DNA from: Macrophomina tecta
Lineage: Eukaryota > Ascomycota > Dothideomycetes > Botryosphaeriales > Botryosphaeriaceae
NCBI GenBank assembly: GCA_024180945.1
Contig: JAKSGN010000033.1
Location: 2,108,001 to 2,172,000, forward strand
Direction of reading: 5' to 3'
DNA: 64,000 nucleotides
The translations under genes were made by a program, and so were the position numbers. Positions 47,468 to 60,256 of this stretch are shown piece after piece. Each line of letters starts with the position of its first letter. Position 1 is the stretch's first letter. The notes beneath the pieces are model-generated. The model did no database searches. It saw only the letters and a program-made list of their open reading frames with translations, and was not told the DNA's origin.

Positions 47468-48765
47468 ATGACTCTCACCCCCACCGGTCCGGGCCTCACT
47501 CTGGCCCTTGTCTCGATCGTTCTTCTCGCTTTGTCCTGGACTACTGTCATTTCTCGCGGTATTGTAAGATACAGAATCAAAGCACTAGGTTCCGATGACT
47601 ACCTTATGGTTGCTGGTCTCGTACGTCTTCCGAAAACCTCCTTTAAGACTTGATCGAGGGGCGATGCTCATAAGACTCTAGATATTCTACACTTTAGCAT
47701 GCCAAGCGACCATTTCAGCCTCGTACAATGGCGTCGGCGCGCACGCAGAGAGATTAACTGATTTCTATGATAGAGAAGGACGCCGGGTTGTTCCAGCCGC
47801 CAATATGCTCCAAGAAGCAGCCTGCTGACACCTCCTAGTGGTTCATGTTCTTCCAGCTTTTCTACGTCGCCAGCACCGTCCCCATCAAAGCGTCCATCTG
47901 CATCGCCCTGCTGCGCATTACCACCAACAAGGCCATCAAATGCGCCCTTTACATGATCATGTTCCTCAGTACGGTTGCCGCATTGACGACCGACATTGCT
48001 GTGCTGGCTTGGTGCCACCCTGTGGCCGCCACCTGGGATAAGCGCAAAGGCACCTGCGCCGACGCCAGCGTCATCACCAACGTTTCTTACTTCATCTCTT
48101 CTGTCTCCATTCTGACAGATTGGTCTTGTGCCATTCTGCCCGCCTTCATCTTGTGGAACGTGCAACTCCGCTTCCGCATCAAGGCCCCAGTCGCCGTCGT
48201 CCTCGCCCTCGGTGTTGTGTAAGCAATCATACCTTTTTAATTTGCCTCACCATTGCGGATGCTGACCAGAGATCCTCAATGCTACAGTGCCAGTACAGCT
48301 ACCCTCGTCCGGCTCCGCTACCTACTCAACTACAACAACCCAGGCGACTACCTCTACGGCATCGCCAACATTGCCGTCTGGTCTATCACTGAATCGGGAA
48401 TCGGTCTAATTGCCGGCTCCCTTCCGGCTCTACGCCCGTTGCTCAGATACATTCCCTACTTTGCCGAGCGGTCGCGTGCATCGGACAACAAGTCCGGACC
48501 GTCTGGATGCCATACATATCGTCGCAGCCATAACCTGGACACGCTGCGCATCAACAACGAAAATGGCTGCCTTACTACGTGTGATGCAGGCAAGCACAAC
48601 TGGGAGGAGCTGAGTGATAGCGGGAGCCAGAAGCACATTCTGAAGGAGAGCCACGTCACCGTTACCAGTGAGGTTAGAGGAAAGGAGGACAGACATGAGG
48701 GCGCGAACAGGAGTACAAGTCATTGCAAGGGTGTTACGGCGCAGCCTCCACAGGATCGGGGATAA
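47468..48765 (+). CDS. Rhodopsin-domain (SAT4/Pth11-like) seven-helix membrane protein
   Basis: Four exons: 47468-47620, 47682-47786, 47839-48218, 48288-48765 (1116 nt, 371 residues). Introns 47621-47681 (GTACGT..TAG), 47787-47838 (GTTGTT..TAG with GCTGAC branch point) and 48219-48287 (GTAAGC..CAG). Seven hydrophobic segments follow family order: ALVSIVLLALSW, DDYLMVAGLIFYTLACQATI, MFFQLFYVASTVPIKASICI, YMIMFLSTVAALTTDIAVLA, SYFISSVSIL..CAILPAFILW, VAVVLALGVVASTATL and DYLYGIANIAVWSITESGIG. Hallmarks GSDDY, SYNGVGAH, KASICIALLRI, GTCA and LRPLLR are present. The cytoplasmic tail is polar. Members act as plasma-membrane receptors or sensors in fungi; the ligand is unknown. The donor of intron 2 is weak, so that junction is less certain. 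The last residues and stop are encoded by an LTR fragment. Confidence 0.87.
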
Positions 48766-48816
48766 TAATGGTGATGATTTATACACCTCATCGGCCTCCG
48801 CAGGCCATAGGGATAA
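48732..48816 (+). repeat. LTR fragment of the gypsy B family, un-RIPped
   Basis: Begins TGTTACGGCGCAGCCTCCAC, the same start as the B-family LTRs, then diverges after about 30 bp. It provides the 3' end of the preceding gene's coding sequence and carries the GATAA target of gypsy C (48812-48816). It resumes, if at all, after 60741. Confidence 0.65.
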
Positions 48817-50097
48817 TGTTACGGCACAGCCTTCACAGGGTTAGGAAACTGCAGAGTAGGAAGGTAAGCGGGGAGCGCAGCTGCGGCACGGAAAGGACCC
48901 ACAACGGAACATGTGGCTCACGTGACGCCAAGAGATTGATCTGTTTGATCTCACATGCCTCAGGCATTAACGGATAGATTAACCAGATTAAAGGCACTAT
49001 TAATCTATTAATACTCTAACCGCTACCTAGATTAGAAATAGATTAATACTAGATTATAGACCTTTTCTACGTCTATATAAACTATACTCTTTAGATAGCT
49101 TTAATCTTTATAATTAACTTTAATAATAGAATTTAGACTCTATTAGTAATATAGTCTTTATATATAGTACTTAGTTTTATTATATATTTAACTTACTCTT
49201 ACTCTCTTATATCTATTTAAAAAAAACTTTAATAGATTTTCTTTTTCTTTAGTATTTAGATTCTTAGAGATAAAGGTATTATAAATAGAGATTAAATAGA
49301 AGCGCTTAGATTCTTAATACATTTTTTATTACCTAGCTTAATTAAGCTTAAGGCTCTACGGGTCTTAGAAATCTTAAAAATAAGCTTAGATAAATTTCTT
49401 TAGAGTCGAAAATAGTTAAATTACTTACTTAAGAAACTAATCTAGTAGAAAAATAAAGAGACTTATATATATAGCTAGCTAAAACTTAAATAGAGATTTA
49501 TTTAGTTATAAATATAGATCTTAATCTTAACTTATTAAAAGTAGGGTAGAAATATACTTCTATTAGTCTATAGACTTCTAGATTATCGCATTTATAATAA
49601 GAATTAATAATTAAATTCTAAGTCTATATTTTAGCTCTAAGAGGCTAATCTAAATATCTTATTTAGTCTTAGATATCTCTTTAGGTAATTTAAATATATT
49701 ACTTACTTAATAACTTTTAAATAAATAATACTAGTACTAGTATTTCTTAGTAAAAGTTATTTAGTAACTATATTAGTTTCTTATCTAAAAATTTTATTTT
49801 ATTCTAAGGGGTAGACCTCTAGGTAGATATAAAGTACTTAGAAAGTAGGCCTAGCCTAGGCCCTTAGACTTATCTACTAGGCTAGATACGGCCTAGTATA
49901 GGCCTTATTCTTAGTTTTTTTTAGTTTTCTAGCTATAAAGTCTATAAATTCAGCCTAAATCTAAAAAGGCTAGGCTATAGACTTTTAGTAAAAATTATTT
50001 TAAATAATTTAGCTTATTAGAATTCTTAGTTAGAGGTCTAGTTTCTTAGTAATCTTAAGATAGAGTATTATTTATAATAAAAGACCCCCTTATTATA
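48817..50097 (+). repeat. 5' LTR of gypsy C, split by D solo LTR
   Basis: Starts TGTTACGGCACAGCC and ends CTTATTATA after the D insertion at 49277-50079. The first about 150 bp (to about 48970) is essentially un-RIPped, then the sequence changes abruptly to RIPped. The matching part of the 3' LTR (60257-60410) is fully RIPped. Confidence 0.88.
49277..50079. repeat. Solo LTR of family D inside the 5' LTR of gypsy C
   Basis: Starts TATTATAAATAG and ends TTTATAATA, with duplications AAAGG (49272-49276) and AAAGA (50080-50084) differing by one RIP-type change. It aligns with the copy at 2004-2602 but holds an additional block of about 190 bp at roughly 49807-49996 rich in AGGCCTAGCCTAGGCC-like palindromes. 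Confidence 0.82.
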
Positions 50098-53000
50098 TTT
50101 TAACTATTATTTTTATAAGAAGAAAAGGCTCTAAGATTAAATTTTATTAAATAAAATATTATCTTCTAATAAGTTTAGAAAATAGTAATAGTACTAGAAT
50201 CTTAGATAAAGATTAACCTAGCTAAGAGTTAGATTTAGAATATCTAGGGACTAGCTTAGTCTATATAGTAAATAAAGCCTATTAGAGCTAAGCTTTTATA
50301 GCTTATTAAAAAGCTAAAGACTTAAAATACTTAACTAATTAAGTATATAATAAAGTAAAATACTACTAAGTATTATAATAAACCTAACTATATTAGGTTT
50401 TAGTTAGTATATAAAACTATTTAGCTAATCTCTCGTTATCTTCTAGTTAATAAAAAATTTAGTAATAATTAGCCTAGTAGCTAATTATACCCTAATAACT
50501 CTATATATAGATAGATCTATAATACTAAGATTAAAATAGTAGTACTTAAAAAGTTTAATAAAGATAAAAAAAAGCTTTAATTTTTTTTACTTTAAATATA
50601 ATACTATCTCTAGTTTAATTAAGTATAATTTAATAATAATATTAAAGTAGTACTCTTCGTATTAATCTACCTTAAAGAAATAATAGAAATATAAATAAAA
50701 TTATATTTTTATAATTATTTAGCTAATAAATACTTTCTTAAGAAAAGATAAGAAAAGACTAAAAAAATCTTTAATATATATAAGAAATTTATTAATAATT
50801 TAAAGATTATCTTTAATAACTAAGATAAAGTCTATAAAGGCTTTAATAATATTATAACTATTAAATAACTAAAATCTATAACTATCTATATAACTAAGTT
50901 TTAATAGCGTATAGCCTATTTTAAATAATTAAATAAGATTTTTTATAACTTCTTCTATAAAGATCTAAAGAAAGAAATTAAAAAGAATATAATTATCTAT
51001 AAATATTTATTTATCTTTTAGAAAATAGTAGATCTTATATTTTAAATTAATAGTTATATATATAAATAAAAGATAGGTTCTTAATAAGCTAATATCTTAA
51101 AACCTTACTATAAAAGAATATTCTTAAAGATAGAAATACTATAGCCCTTAATATAGCTAACTAATAAAACTCTAAAAAAAGTAATAATAATAGTTAAAAT
51201 AATAATAAAAAATCTAAAAAACCTAATCTAAACTAAATAAATAAATAAAAGTAGTACTATAAAAATTAACTTTATATTATTTATAATAGTAGTAAGTATT
51301 TCTCTTTTAAGTACCTATAGAACCCTTATAATAAGAAAGAAAAAAAGTAAACCTTAAATATTTAATATAAAGTATTAATTATATTCTACTAAGATAACTA
51401 TAATATACTATACTAAATAGCCTACTATAATAATAATTATTAGACTTACTAAAGTAGTAAAAATATATTAAAATAGTACTCTTATAAACTTTAATAATTT
51501 AGTATAGTAACTAGAAATAAAGAAGCTATTAAAACTAATAATATTATTAATAATTTTCTTTTAGATAAAGAGCTTATAAATAATAAAACTAAAGAACTAT
51601 ATAACTTAATAAATAATAAAGTAAAAGCTATACTAAACTCTATAATTTTTTTAAATCTTAAATATCTTATAGCTAAGTATAGAATTAATATAGAAATAAT
51701 AAATAAGAATAATTAACTTATCTAAATAATTTAGATTTTTTATAAGAGAGGGTTAGCTCTTATAGTACTATAGATATAGTACTAAAAAATTCTCTAAAAA
51801 ACTTAAATTAAGTAAAATAGAAAGAAGTATAAACTTATTATTATAAAAAAAACTATACTTATAATACTTTATTATTAAGAAATAACTACTTAATAATAAG
51901 TAGACTATAACTTTCTTTAGAAATTAGAAAGAATTCTTTACTAGTATAGTATAATAATTATCTAAAACTATATACTTTAGTAGATATTAGATAAAAAACT
52001 TAACTAGCTAATCTTCTAATACTAGATATAAAAGAATAAGGTTTACTAGTAAAAAAAATTATATACTAATAAATAAACTAACTAGAAATAAGTATATCTT
52101 TAAGTTAATAATTAGAAAGACTATATATATAGTAAAGTCTATAGCTATTCTATACTAAAAAACTAGACAGCCCTATAATATTAGAATTAATCTAGGGGCT
52201 ATAGTCTAGGTATTATGAACCCTAGGAGACGAGGGCTTTATAACCCTATAAATAGAAAGCCTATATAGAAAAAGGTACTATAGAAGCTAAAAACCCTTAA
52301 GAATAATAGAGCCGTACTGCTGATATATCTATATAAGAAAACTAGCCTTAGAAAAAAATAGTATATATAAGCCTAGGTAAGATAGTAATAAAAGCCTATA
52401 TAGAAGTAATACCTACGTAGTATAATAAAACTATAAGAATACTAATCTAAATAGATTTTCGTAGGGAAAGAATATCTATAAAGAAGAAATTATAAATTCT
52501 AGAAACTAATTTTAGACTAGAAAAATAAATAGAAAAAAGTTAGATAACTTATATAATTAAGAGAATAATAGTTTAGTAATAAAATATTTTCTTAACTAGT
52601 ATAGAAGTTAGATTTTAGAAAATAAGCTTTAGCGCCTAAGTTATATAGAACTTATAAGGCCTATCTAGATTAATCTAATCTAAGATTAATAATCTAATAC
52701 TATTAATCTAGCTATATTAATCTAGATTACTATAGCTTTTTTATAGTATATAGATATACTTCTTAGATAGTACTTTAATCTTTATAGTTAACTTAAAGTT
52801 CTAATATAATACTATTAGAGATAATAAACCTAACGTGTACTATATACTAATATATTATATAATTACTACTATTATTTTAATTTTTTATTCTTCTCTTCTT
52901 CTTTAAGGTAAATTCTTTAGCTATCTAACCCTACTAGATAATTCTAAAATCTAGTAAAAAAGACTACTATTATACTAGATTTCTTTATATAGTATTATAA

Positions 53001-55254
53001 ATAGTAAATATAGAAACTTTTATTAAAAAAAAACTCTAGAAATAATTTAAAATTACTAGAATTTTATAAGAATATAAAATCTTAATACTAGTTAATAATA
53101 GATTAAGTAAAGACTTTATTTATAATAAACTAGTATAAGAATTAAATATCTTTTATTAAAAAAAGAAAGAATTTTACTCTTTTAGTAAATTTAATAAAAA
53201 AAAATACTAACTATAAAAAAAATAAATATATATTAAAATAAAAGAAATTTTACTAAAAGTTAATAAATATTTTAATTAGATTATTTTTAATATTTAAAGA
53301 ATTCTAGAATATAATATTATCTTTAAAATATTTTAGTTTAGAACTCGTAACTTTTTTATTAACTAAGTAAATGATATACTCTTTCTATAATAAAATATTT
53401 AGAATATTATTAAAAACCCTAAGAGTAGTTATAAGAATATTAAATAGAAACTACTAGATATATTTTAAGAATATATCTTTAGTATAAAATAGAAAGTAGC
53501 TAATATAAGACCTAAATATAGTAATTATATAAATAACTCTAATAGTAGTATAAATTAGAACTAGAACTATAATATTTATAATAAAAAGCTTTTAGCTATT
53601 ATCTTAATATTTAAATACTAGAGATACTACCTAGAAGAAGTTATCTAATAAATAATAATATATTATAACTATTAAAATCTTATATACTTTACTATAATTA
53701 AGAAGCTAAACTAATAATAAATTTACTAGTTATAAAAACTAGTATTCTATAACTTTAAGATTATATATAGAAAAGATATAGATAATACTACTACTAATAT
53801 ACTTAGTAGAAGAATAGACTATATAAAAGAAAAAATTAAGCTATAATCTATAGTATTATAATAAATATATAATAGATTACTTATTTTTACTAGATAGTCT
53901 TTTCTAATACTTCGTATTAAGTTAAACCTATAGTATTAGAAGATCTAAGAAGTATATACTTAGAATTTTTTTATATAGAAACTTTTAATACTTAAAAATA
54001 ATCTATATATTACTTAAAATAAAAAAGAAATACTTTTCTTTAAAAAATTAATTTATATTCTAATAAGACTATAAGAAGTACTTATTAAAAATATATATAT
54101 AGTATCTATATATAAATATTAGAGTATTAATAAAATAACTAAGAAATTATATAAAACTTTTACTTTTTAGAATTATAGAAGATAGTCTAGTATATAATTT
54201 TATAGTATAATCTTTATATTTAAAGTAAAGCTATAATGTATACTTTATATAATAACTATAGTAATAGATTACGCTAGACTTTATAAAATCTAGAGATCTA
54301 CTTATAGAAATTAAGTATAATTTAATTCTAATCTTTATTAATAAATTTATAAAGTATATTTACTTCTTACTCTATCTTAAGATATTAAATATAGAATAGC
54401 TAATTTATATATTTCTCTAATATATCTTTATAAATTATAAAATACTAGAAGTATTAGTCTTAGATAGAAATAAGCTAATAAAATTAGAATTTTAGTAAAT
54501 ACTTATATACTAGCTTAGAGTAAAGAATAAACTCTTTATAATAATATATATATAAACTAATAACTAGATAAAATAAATAAACTAAACTCTTAAATAATAT
54601 CTCTACTATTATATTAACTATTTATAGAATAACTAGGCTATATAGCTATTTATAGTATAATTCTTCTATAATAATACTAAATAAAAGTTAATAAATATAT
54701 CTCTATTCTTTACTAATTATAGATTTAAACTAGACACGTATAAAGAAACTATTCTAAGTAGAAAATTAGCTTAAAAAGATATTTTTAAAGCTAAATAGCT
54801 AAGAGAATTATATAAAGCTATTAGTCTTAATCTTAAATATATAAAAATTATAATATCTAAATACTATAATAAATGGTACTAGGTAGTACTAAACTTTAAA
54901 AGAAAAGATAAAGTATACCTTTTTATAAAAAATATTAAATTAAAGTGACTAAGTGATAAATTAGATTTTAAAGAAATTAGTCTATTTAAAATTATAGAAA
55001 AACTTAAAGAAGTTATATATTAACTTAAATTATTTAATATATAAATAAATTTTATTTTTTATATAGTAATACTTAAACTAGTACTATAAAATACTACTAT
55101 TCTAAAAACTTAGAAAGAGATTATACTAGAAAACTCTAATACTAAAAAAGACTAGTACTTCGTTAAAAAAAATTCTAGACTATAAATAATTTAGTTATTA
55201 GCTTAAATATCTTATTAAATAGAAAGATTATAGAAATAAAAATAACTAGTAGAT
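50098..55254 (+). pseudogene. Gypsy C gag and remaining pol, RIP-inactivated
   Basis: Aligns with gypsy B gag (about 50100-51900), protease-proximal region (to about 53565), then jumps to RNase H and integrase (53575-54650) and the start of the chromodomain (to about 55250). The RT active-site region is absent. Nearly every Trp, Gln and Arg codon that RIP can hit has become a stop or Lys/Ile, and no frame exceeds a few dozen codons. Confidence 0.8.
52211..52974 (+). repeat. Solo LTR of element A family in gypsy C (764 bp)
   Basis: Starts TATTATGAACCCTAGG, ends CTACTATTATA, and aligns over its length with the 778-bp LTRs of element A. Duplications CTAGG (52206-52210) and CTAGA (52975-52979) differ by one transition. 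The empty site is seen in gypsy B near 38970. Confidence 0.9.
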
Positions 55255-55830
55255 TATTATAAATTTTATAAGTAATAGTTTTATATAGATAAATATCTTC
55301 TAAGAAATAAAAATTCTTATAAAAGAAAATTCTATAAAAAATTACTAACTATTAAAGAATAGTACTTAGAAAGCTTAGTCTAATAATAATAATACTATTA
55401 AATTTTATAGAGAAATAATTTTCTTAAGAAAATAAAGTCTATATAAAAAAAACTAAATAAGATTATAAAGAACTATAGTTTATAAAATAATACTTTTTTA
55501 GTAAGAGTAAAGAGTAGAATCTAGAAAACTAGTAAAAAGTATATTACGCGATAGTAAATAAAATAAATATTATTATTATTTATAGAAAAAAGTTAAAAGT
55601 TAGGTTTTAGAAAATAAATATTAGTATCTAAGTTATATAGGCCCTACTAGAACCCGCTAAAATTAATTTAATTTAGAAATATTAATTTAATACTATTAAT
55701 CTAACTACTTTAATCTAGCTATATTAATTTAGATTATTATAGCTTTTTTATAGTATATAGATATACTTATTAGATAGTACTTTAGTCTTTATAGTTAACT
55801 TAAAGTTCTAATATAATTCTATTAGAGATA

Positions 55831-58800
55831 GGTATAGATATTTTTAATATCTAATTTTAGTAAACTAATATCTAATTTTAATAAACTAATATCTATTATC
55901 TAATTAAGTAGTTTTAGTATATACCTAGGTTAGTATCTTAGTAAGAAATACTAAAATTATATAACTATTATATAGTATATATAGAAGTATATATTATAGT
56001 AAGTAATTACTATAATATTATAAAACTTTTTTCTTTACTAAAATAAGACATTCTAAATTATTTAGTAGAGTTATATTAAAATTATATAAGTACGTATTAT
56101 AGTATATTACTAAAATCTTTATATATAATAAATTACTATAAAGTCTTTATATAAAGTAGAGTTTTACTAAGTACGGGCTATCTTCTACTATCTACTATTA
56201 TAGTCTTAGTATAGGGCTGGCTAGCGACGTTAGGTATAAATATAATTAATACTAACTAATATATATGTTTAACTATATTCGTCTACCTTATAATAACTAA
56301 TTAGTATATTAACTACGAATATAGATAGCGTTTCTATTACTATAGATAGCCTAAATAATATCTTAGAAATCTTTATATATATAAAAAAATATTTTTTAAA
56401 TAAAATTAATACTATTCTAGAATAGATAGCTCTAGCTATAGAATTAACGTACGATATTAATATAGCTACTATCTTCTTTAATAAAATGTTTAATACTAAT
56501 AATAAGACTAATAATAATAATTTAATATCTCTTATTTTATTTTTTAAGACTATCTACTCTTCTCTTACTATAGTAGAATAAGTACTAGGTAGCTAAGCGT
56601 AAGCTTATAGCTATACCTATCGTATACTTTACTTAAAGAAGATATAATAATAATATAAAGAGAAAAAAGTACTAAGAAATAGAAAGCTCTATTATAATAT
56701 AATATATAAGTATATATCTACTACGACTAAATGTAAAATAACTTAGAGAGGCTATAGTTATCTCTATTATATATTAATCGCACGTATAGGTAACGATAAT
56801 AAGTAAAAGATTATTATATCTAGTATAGACTATATTAAGGCTATATATATTACTCTATTAACTAACCCACTATTATATAATATTATTATTACTTATAATA
56901 TATCTTTTAATTCTTCTATATATTCTACTTACTATAAGTATATGCTAGAGGTTATAGTAAAGATTTATGAGCTTACTAATTAAGATATACTACTAAAGTG
57001 TATATAGAGTATTATTACTAGCGATATAGCTTTTAATACCTCTTATATTATTATCTAAGATATTAAGTATAAGAAGTAGTAATATAAGCTTAAGTATCTA
57101 TAGGGCTAGACTTCTATTTAAGTACTTCTTAATAAGCTAAAAGATAACTCTAACTAGTTTATCTATTATACTTTTAATAGCTAATAGTAGCTTAATATAC
57201 TTTTCTTTATATATAAGATAAGCCTCTAGATACTAAAGCGCTAGTATAGTATTATTCTCCTTAACTATACCTATAAGACTAATATATATAAGATACTACT
57301 TTTATATATTATTAGTATTAACTATATAAATAGTAGTTTTACTATTAGCTTCTACTTTATTATATACGAGGATAAGAATATCTACTCTATAGCTATTAGA
57401 TTTTTTAAATAAGTTCTTAGTAATAATTTTACTCTAGGTATATTTATTACTAATAAGAAGTAAGCGCTAAAAAATACTCTTATTACTTATTTTTCTTTAT
57501 CTATATAGTTTCTCTATACCTAGTATATCTATACTAATATACTTAAGCACGCGTATAAGGTTTAAATTATATATAATAACTAAGAGCCTAAATTTTAAGA
57601 GTAGTAGTAGTAGCTATATAAGGCATTTATAAGCTATTAGAAGAAGATAATAAATACTACTATATAAAAAAACTTTACTAGCTATTAGTAAAAGCTTTAT
57701 ACTAACTATAACTTATAGAAGGGCCTCCTTAGCTATATTTATAAAGAGTAGAAGCCTTATAAAAAGTAGTAGTATATAGTATAAACGAGCTATTATTATT
57801 ATTATAATAACTCTATTATTTTATAGCTTAAGGGCATTTATTATTATCTTAAGAGTTACTTATTTATTTTATTTAGCGACTTTCTAAAGATTAAGATTAA
57901 TATTATAATATATATTTATATATAGTTTATAGTATTAAAGGTATATTATATAAAGTAGTATTCGTACTAGCTATAAAAGACTACAAGTAAAGCACTATTT
58001 AATAATAATATTAAGAGAGAGGTATTATATAAAATGCTATAGCTACTTTTATATTAGACTTGTTTTTTTTACTAGTAAGAGGACCGTAATAGCTTTTATA
58101 ATATTAAGAGATATATCTATACTAATAACTTTTAGGTAATATATAGCCTATCTTACTATTACTATATATATCATTAGCTTAATTATAATCCTAGCTAGTA
58201 ACTCTAACTAGATAATATTAACTTTTAGTAGCTTCTCTACCTAGGTAAAGCTCGAGAAGATATTAAATATATAGATATAATAGGCGAGCTATCTACTCTA
58301 ATAATATAACTAGAAGCCTTGCTAGAGCCTTCTCTAAACTTTTATAGATACGTTTATAACCCCCGAGTAGCTTATATATACGGTAGGCTAAGATAGAATA
58401 ATACTACTTATAGAGAGCCTTTATAATATAAGATAATTATAAGCTAATAGGCGACTATAATAGATAAAATAAGAAGAATAGTAAGATTATCTAAAAAGAA
58501 ATAAATAGCTTCTATAGCTATAATACTAACACTAATATAGAAGACTATATTTACGGCCTTCGCTATATCTTTTATATTAATAATAGTTAATATACTATAG
58601 CTAACTTATATTTTTTTTTAGCTAACGAGCCTTCTCTAGTACTACTACTAAATAAGTCTCTTTTATTACTAATATCTCTATTACTAATACCTCTATTACT
58701 AATGCTTTTTTTTAGTATAATAGTAGCCTAAATAGTAGCCTTAATACTAGGCTAAATAACTAAGACATAAGAGAGGCTAGCTACTAAATAGAAAAAATAC

Positions 58801-59256
58801 TAAGCTATATAAAAAGCTATAAAAGAGGCGTCTTAATAATAGTAAGTTTATTTAGGCCGCTAATAATAACGCTAGTAATAAGGCCGCTAGTAACGAGGCT
58901 AAGGATAGTTTAGATAATATATAAGGCTTAAATAAGAATATTTATACTCGGATTAGCGTAGAGTAGGTATAGAGGGGTTGTTTTAGTCTATTTTATATAG
59001 AAAAGAGACTTCTAGAGACTCCTAGAGCCTATAAAAAATAAGGTAGTAATAAAAGAGCTTATAGATAGCTTATATAATATTATAGTTAGCTACCTTACTA
59101 TATATCTTAATATATAGATATTTATAGAAAATAAAGCTAAAATCTCTAAATTTTAGAATAAAAATAGTAGAGATTTTATATATATCCTAATAAGATATTA
59201 GTTTATTGAAATTAGGTATTAGTTTACTAAAATTAGGTATTAGAAATATCTATACC
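55831..59256 (+). mobile_element. Mutator-like DNA transposon (MULE), RIPped
   Basis: 3426 bp with terminal inverted repeats of about 63 bp that start GGTATAGATATTT and differ between the ends only by C/T changes, and an 8-bp duplication TAGAGATA (55823-55830 and 59257-59264). Each inverted repeat contains two tandem copies of a 21-bp unit (CTAATTTTAGTAAACTAATA and variant). It inserted into the A-like solo LTR, whose original AGAGGTAATAAGCC sequence is intact in element A. Confidence 0.9.
56390..58960 (+). pseudogene. MULE transposase, RIP-inactivated
   Basis: Degenerate plus-strand frame. At about 57258-57400 it reads LNYTYKTNIYK followed by LLLYIISINYINSSFTISFYF, matching the MULE transposase core where the canonical first catalytic Asp (D-x-TYKTN) is now Asn (AAC at 57263). 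At about 57436-57560 it reads GIFITNKK, stop, ALKNTL...YTNILKHAYK, matching the second Asp (TDRE/LALM) and the C-x-WH motif region, again with RIP changes. The N-terminal about 56390-57000 is probably the DNA-binding part. Stops are TAG/TAA throughout. Function was cut-and-paste transposition. Confidence 0.8.
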
Positions 59257-59499
59257 TAGAGATAATAAGCCTAATATATACTATATACTAATATATTATA
59301 TAATTACTACTATTATTTTAATTTTTTACTCTTCTCTTATTCTTTAAGGTAAACTCTTTAGCTATCTAACCCTACTAGGTAATTCTAAAGTCTAGTAGAA
59401 GAGGCTACTATTATATAAATATTAAAAAATAATATATACTTAGACTTTATTATAGAGTTTTATTACTAGAACCCTAATCTTTTATAAAAATAAGATTAC

Positions 59500-60150
59500 T
59501 CTAGAAAAATAAATCTATTTATAACTTAGCCCTAGATAAAAATATAATTCTAGTTACTAAACTAAGTAAAGAATTCTTAGTGCTTAAAAAGACTTTAATA
59601 ATAGAAGAACTTAAAGAATACTTTAGTAATAATATATTCTTACTAGCTATTTATTATATAATATAATTTTTCTTTTTTAGCTTCTCTAATTCTTTAATAG
59701 AAAATAATTTACACTTAAATATTTTCTTATAATACTTATTTAAGAACCTAAGCTAATGCTTTAAATAATAAATCTTAGAATAAGCTTTTAAGTAATACTT
59801 TTAAATTAATATTTTCTTTAGAAAAATTTACTTTTCTAATTCTTATATCTTCTTTAACTATTGCTTAAGATTATTTATCTTAAAATAAATCTTATTTCCT
59901 AGAAATAGTTAGCTAAAAATATTAGCTAAAAGATATATATATAATTATACTATATAACTACTAAATCGTATCTCTAGTTCTTCTAGATATAGTAGCTATA
60001 CCGACTAGAATCTAGACTTATAAAATACTAAGCCTTTACTAACTAATAAGTACTATAAAAAATAAATATTCTATAAAGCTTCTATATAACTAAATTTATA
60101 AAATAATAATAATAAGAAGTAGAGGAAGTAGAAGCTCTATCTATAATAAG
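59500..60150 (-). pseudogene. Antisense accessory ORF relic of gypsy C
   Basis: Homologous to the antisense frame of gypsy B but much more mutated. On the minus strand the branch point GCTAAC and an acceptor TTTCTAG are still present (around 59893-59915), at the same place as in B; the donor is not preserved. Coding potential is gone. It supports the intron position inferred in gypsy B. Confidence 0.4.
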
Positions 60151-60256
60151 TAAAAAATAAAAAAATATATAGAAATAATATAAGAACTACTCTAGAAACT
60201 TATATCTACTAGTATAGAAGAATCTTTAGACCGAAGATTCTTAAAGAGAAGAATAG

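Larger units (their letters stand above)
55255..59415 (+). repeat. A-like solo LTR split by a MULE
   Basis: The two parts (55255-55830 and 59257-59415) together make about 727 bp. The second half matches the A-family LTR closely (for example 55690-55830 and the end 59265-59415); the first half is divergent, so this is a related subfamily. Duplications TAGAT (55250-55254) and TAAAT (59416-59420) differ by one RIP-type change; the empty site reads TAAAT in gypsy B near 43030. Confidence 0.8.

Noticed and set aside
47668..48165. Minus-strand 165-codon frame over the rhodopsin-domain gene
   Set aside because: Opposite strand of well-supported exons 2 and 3; composition is low-complexity Gly/Asp/Glu, typical of a shadow.
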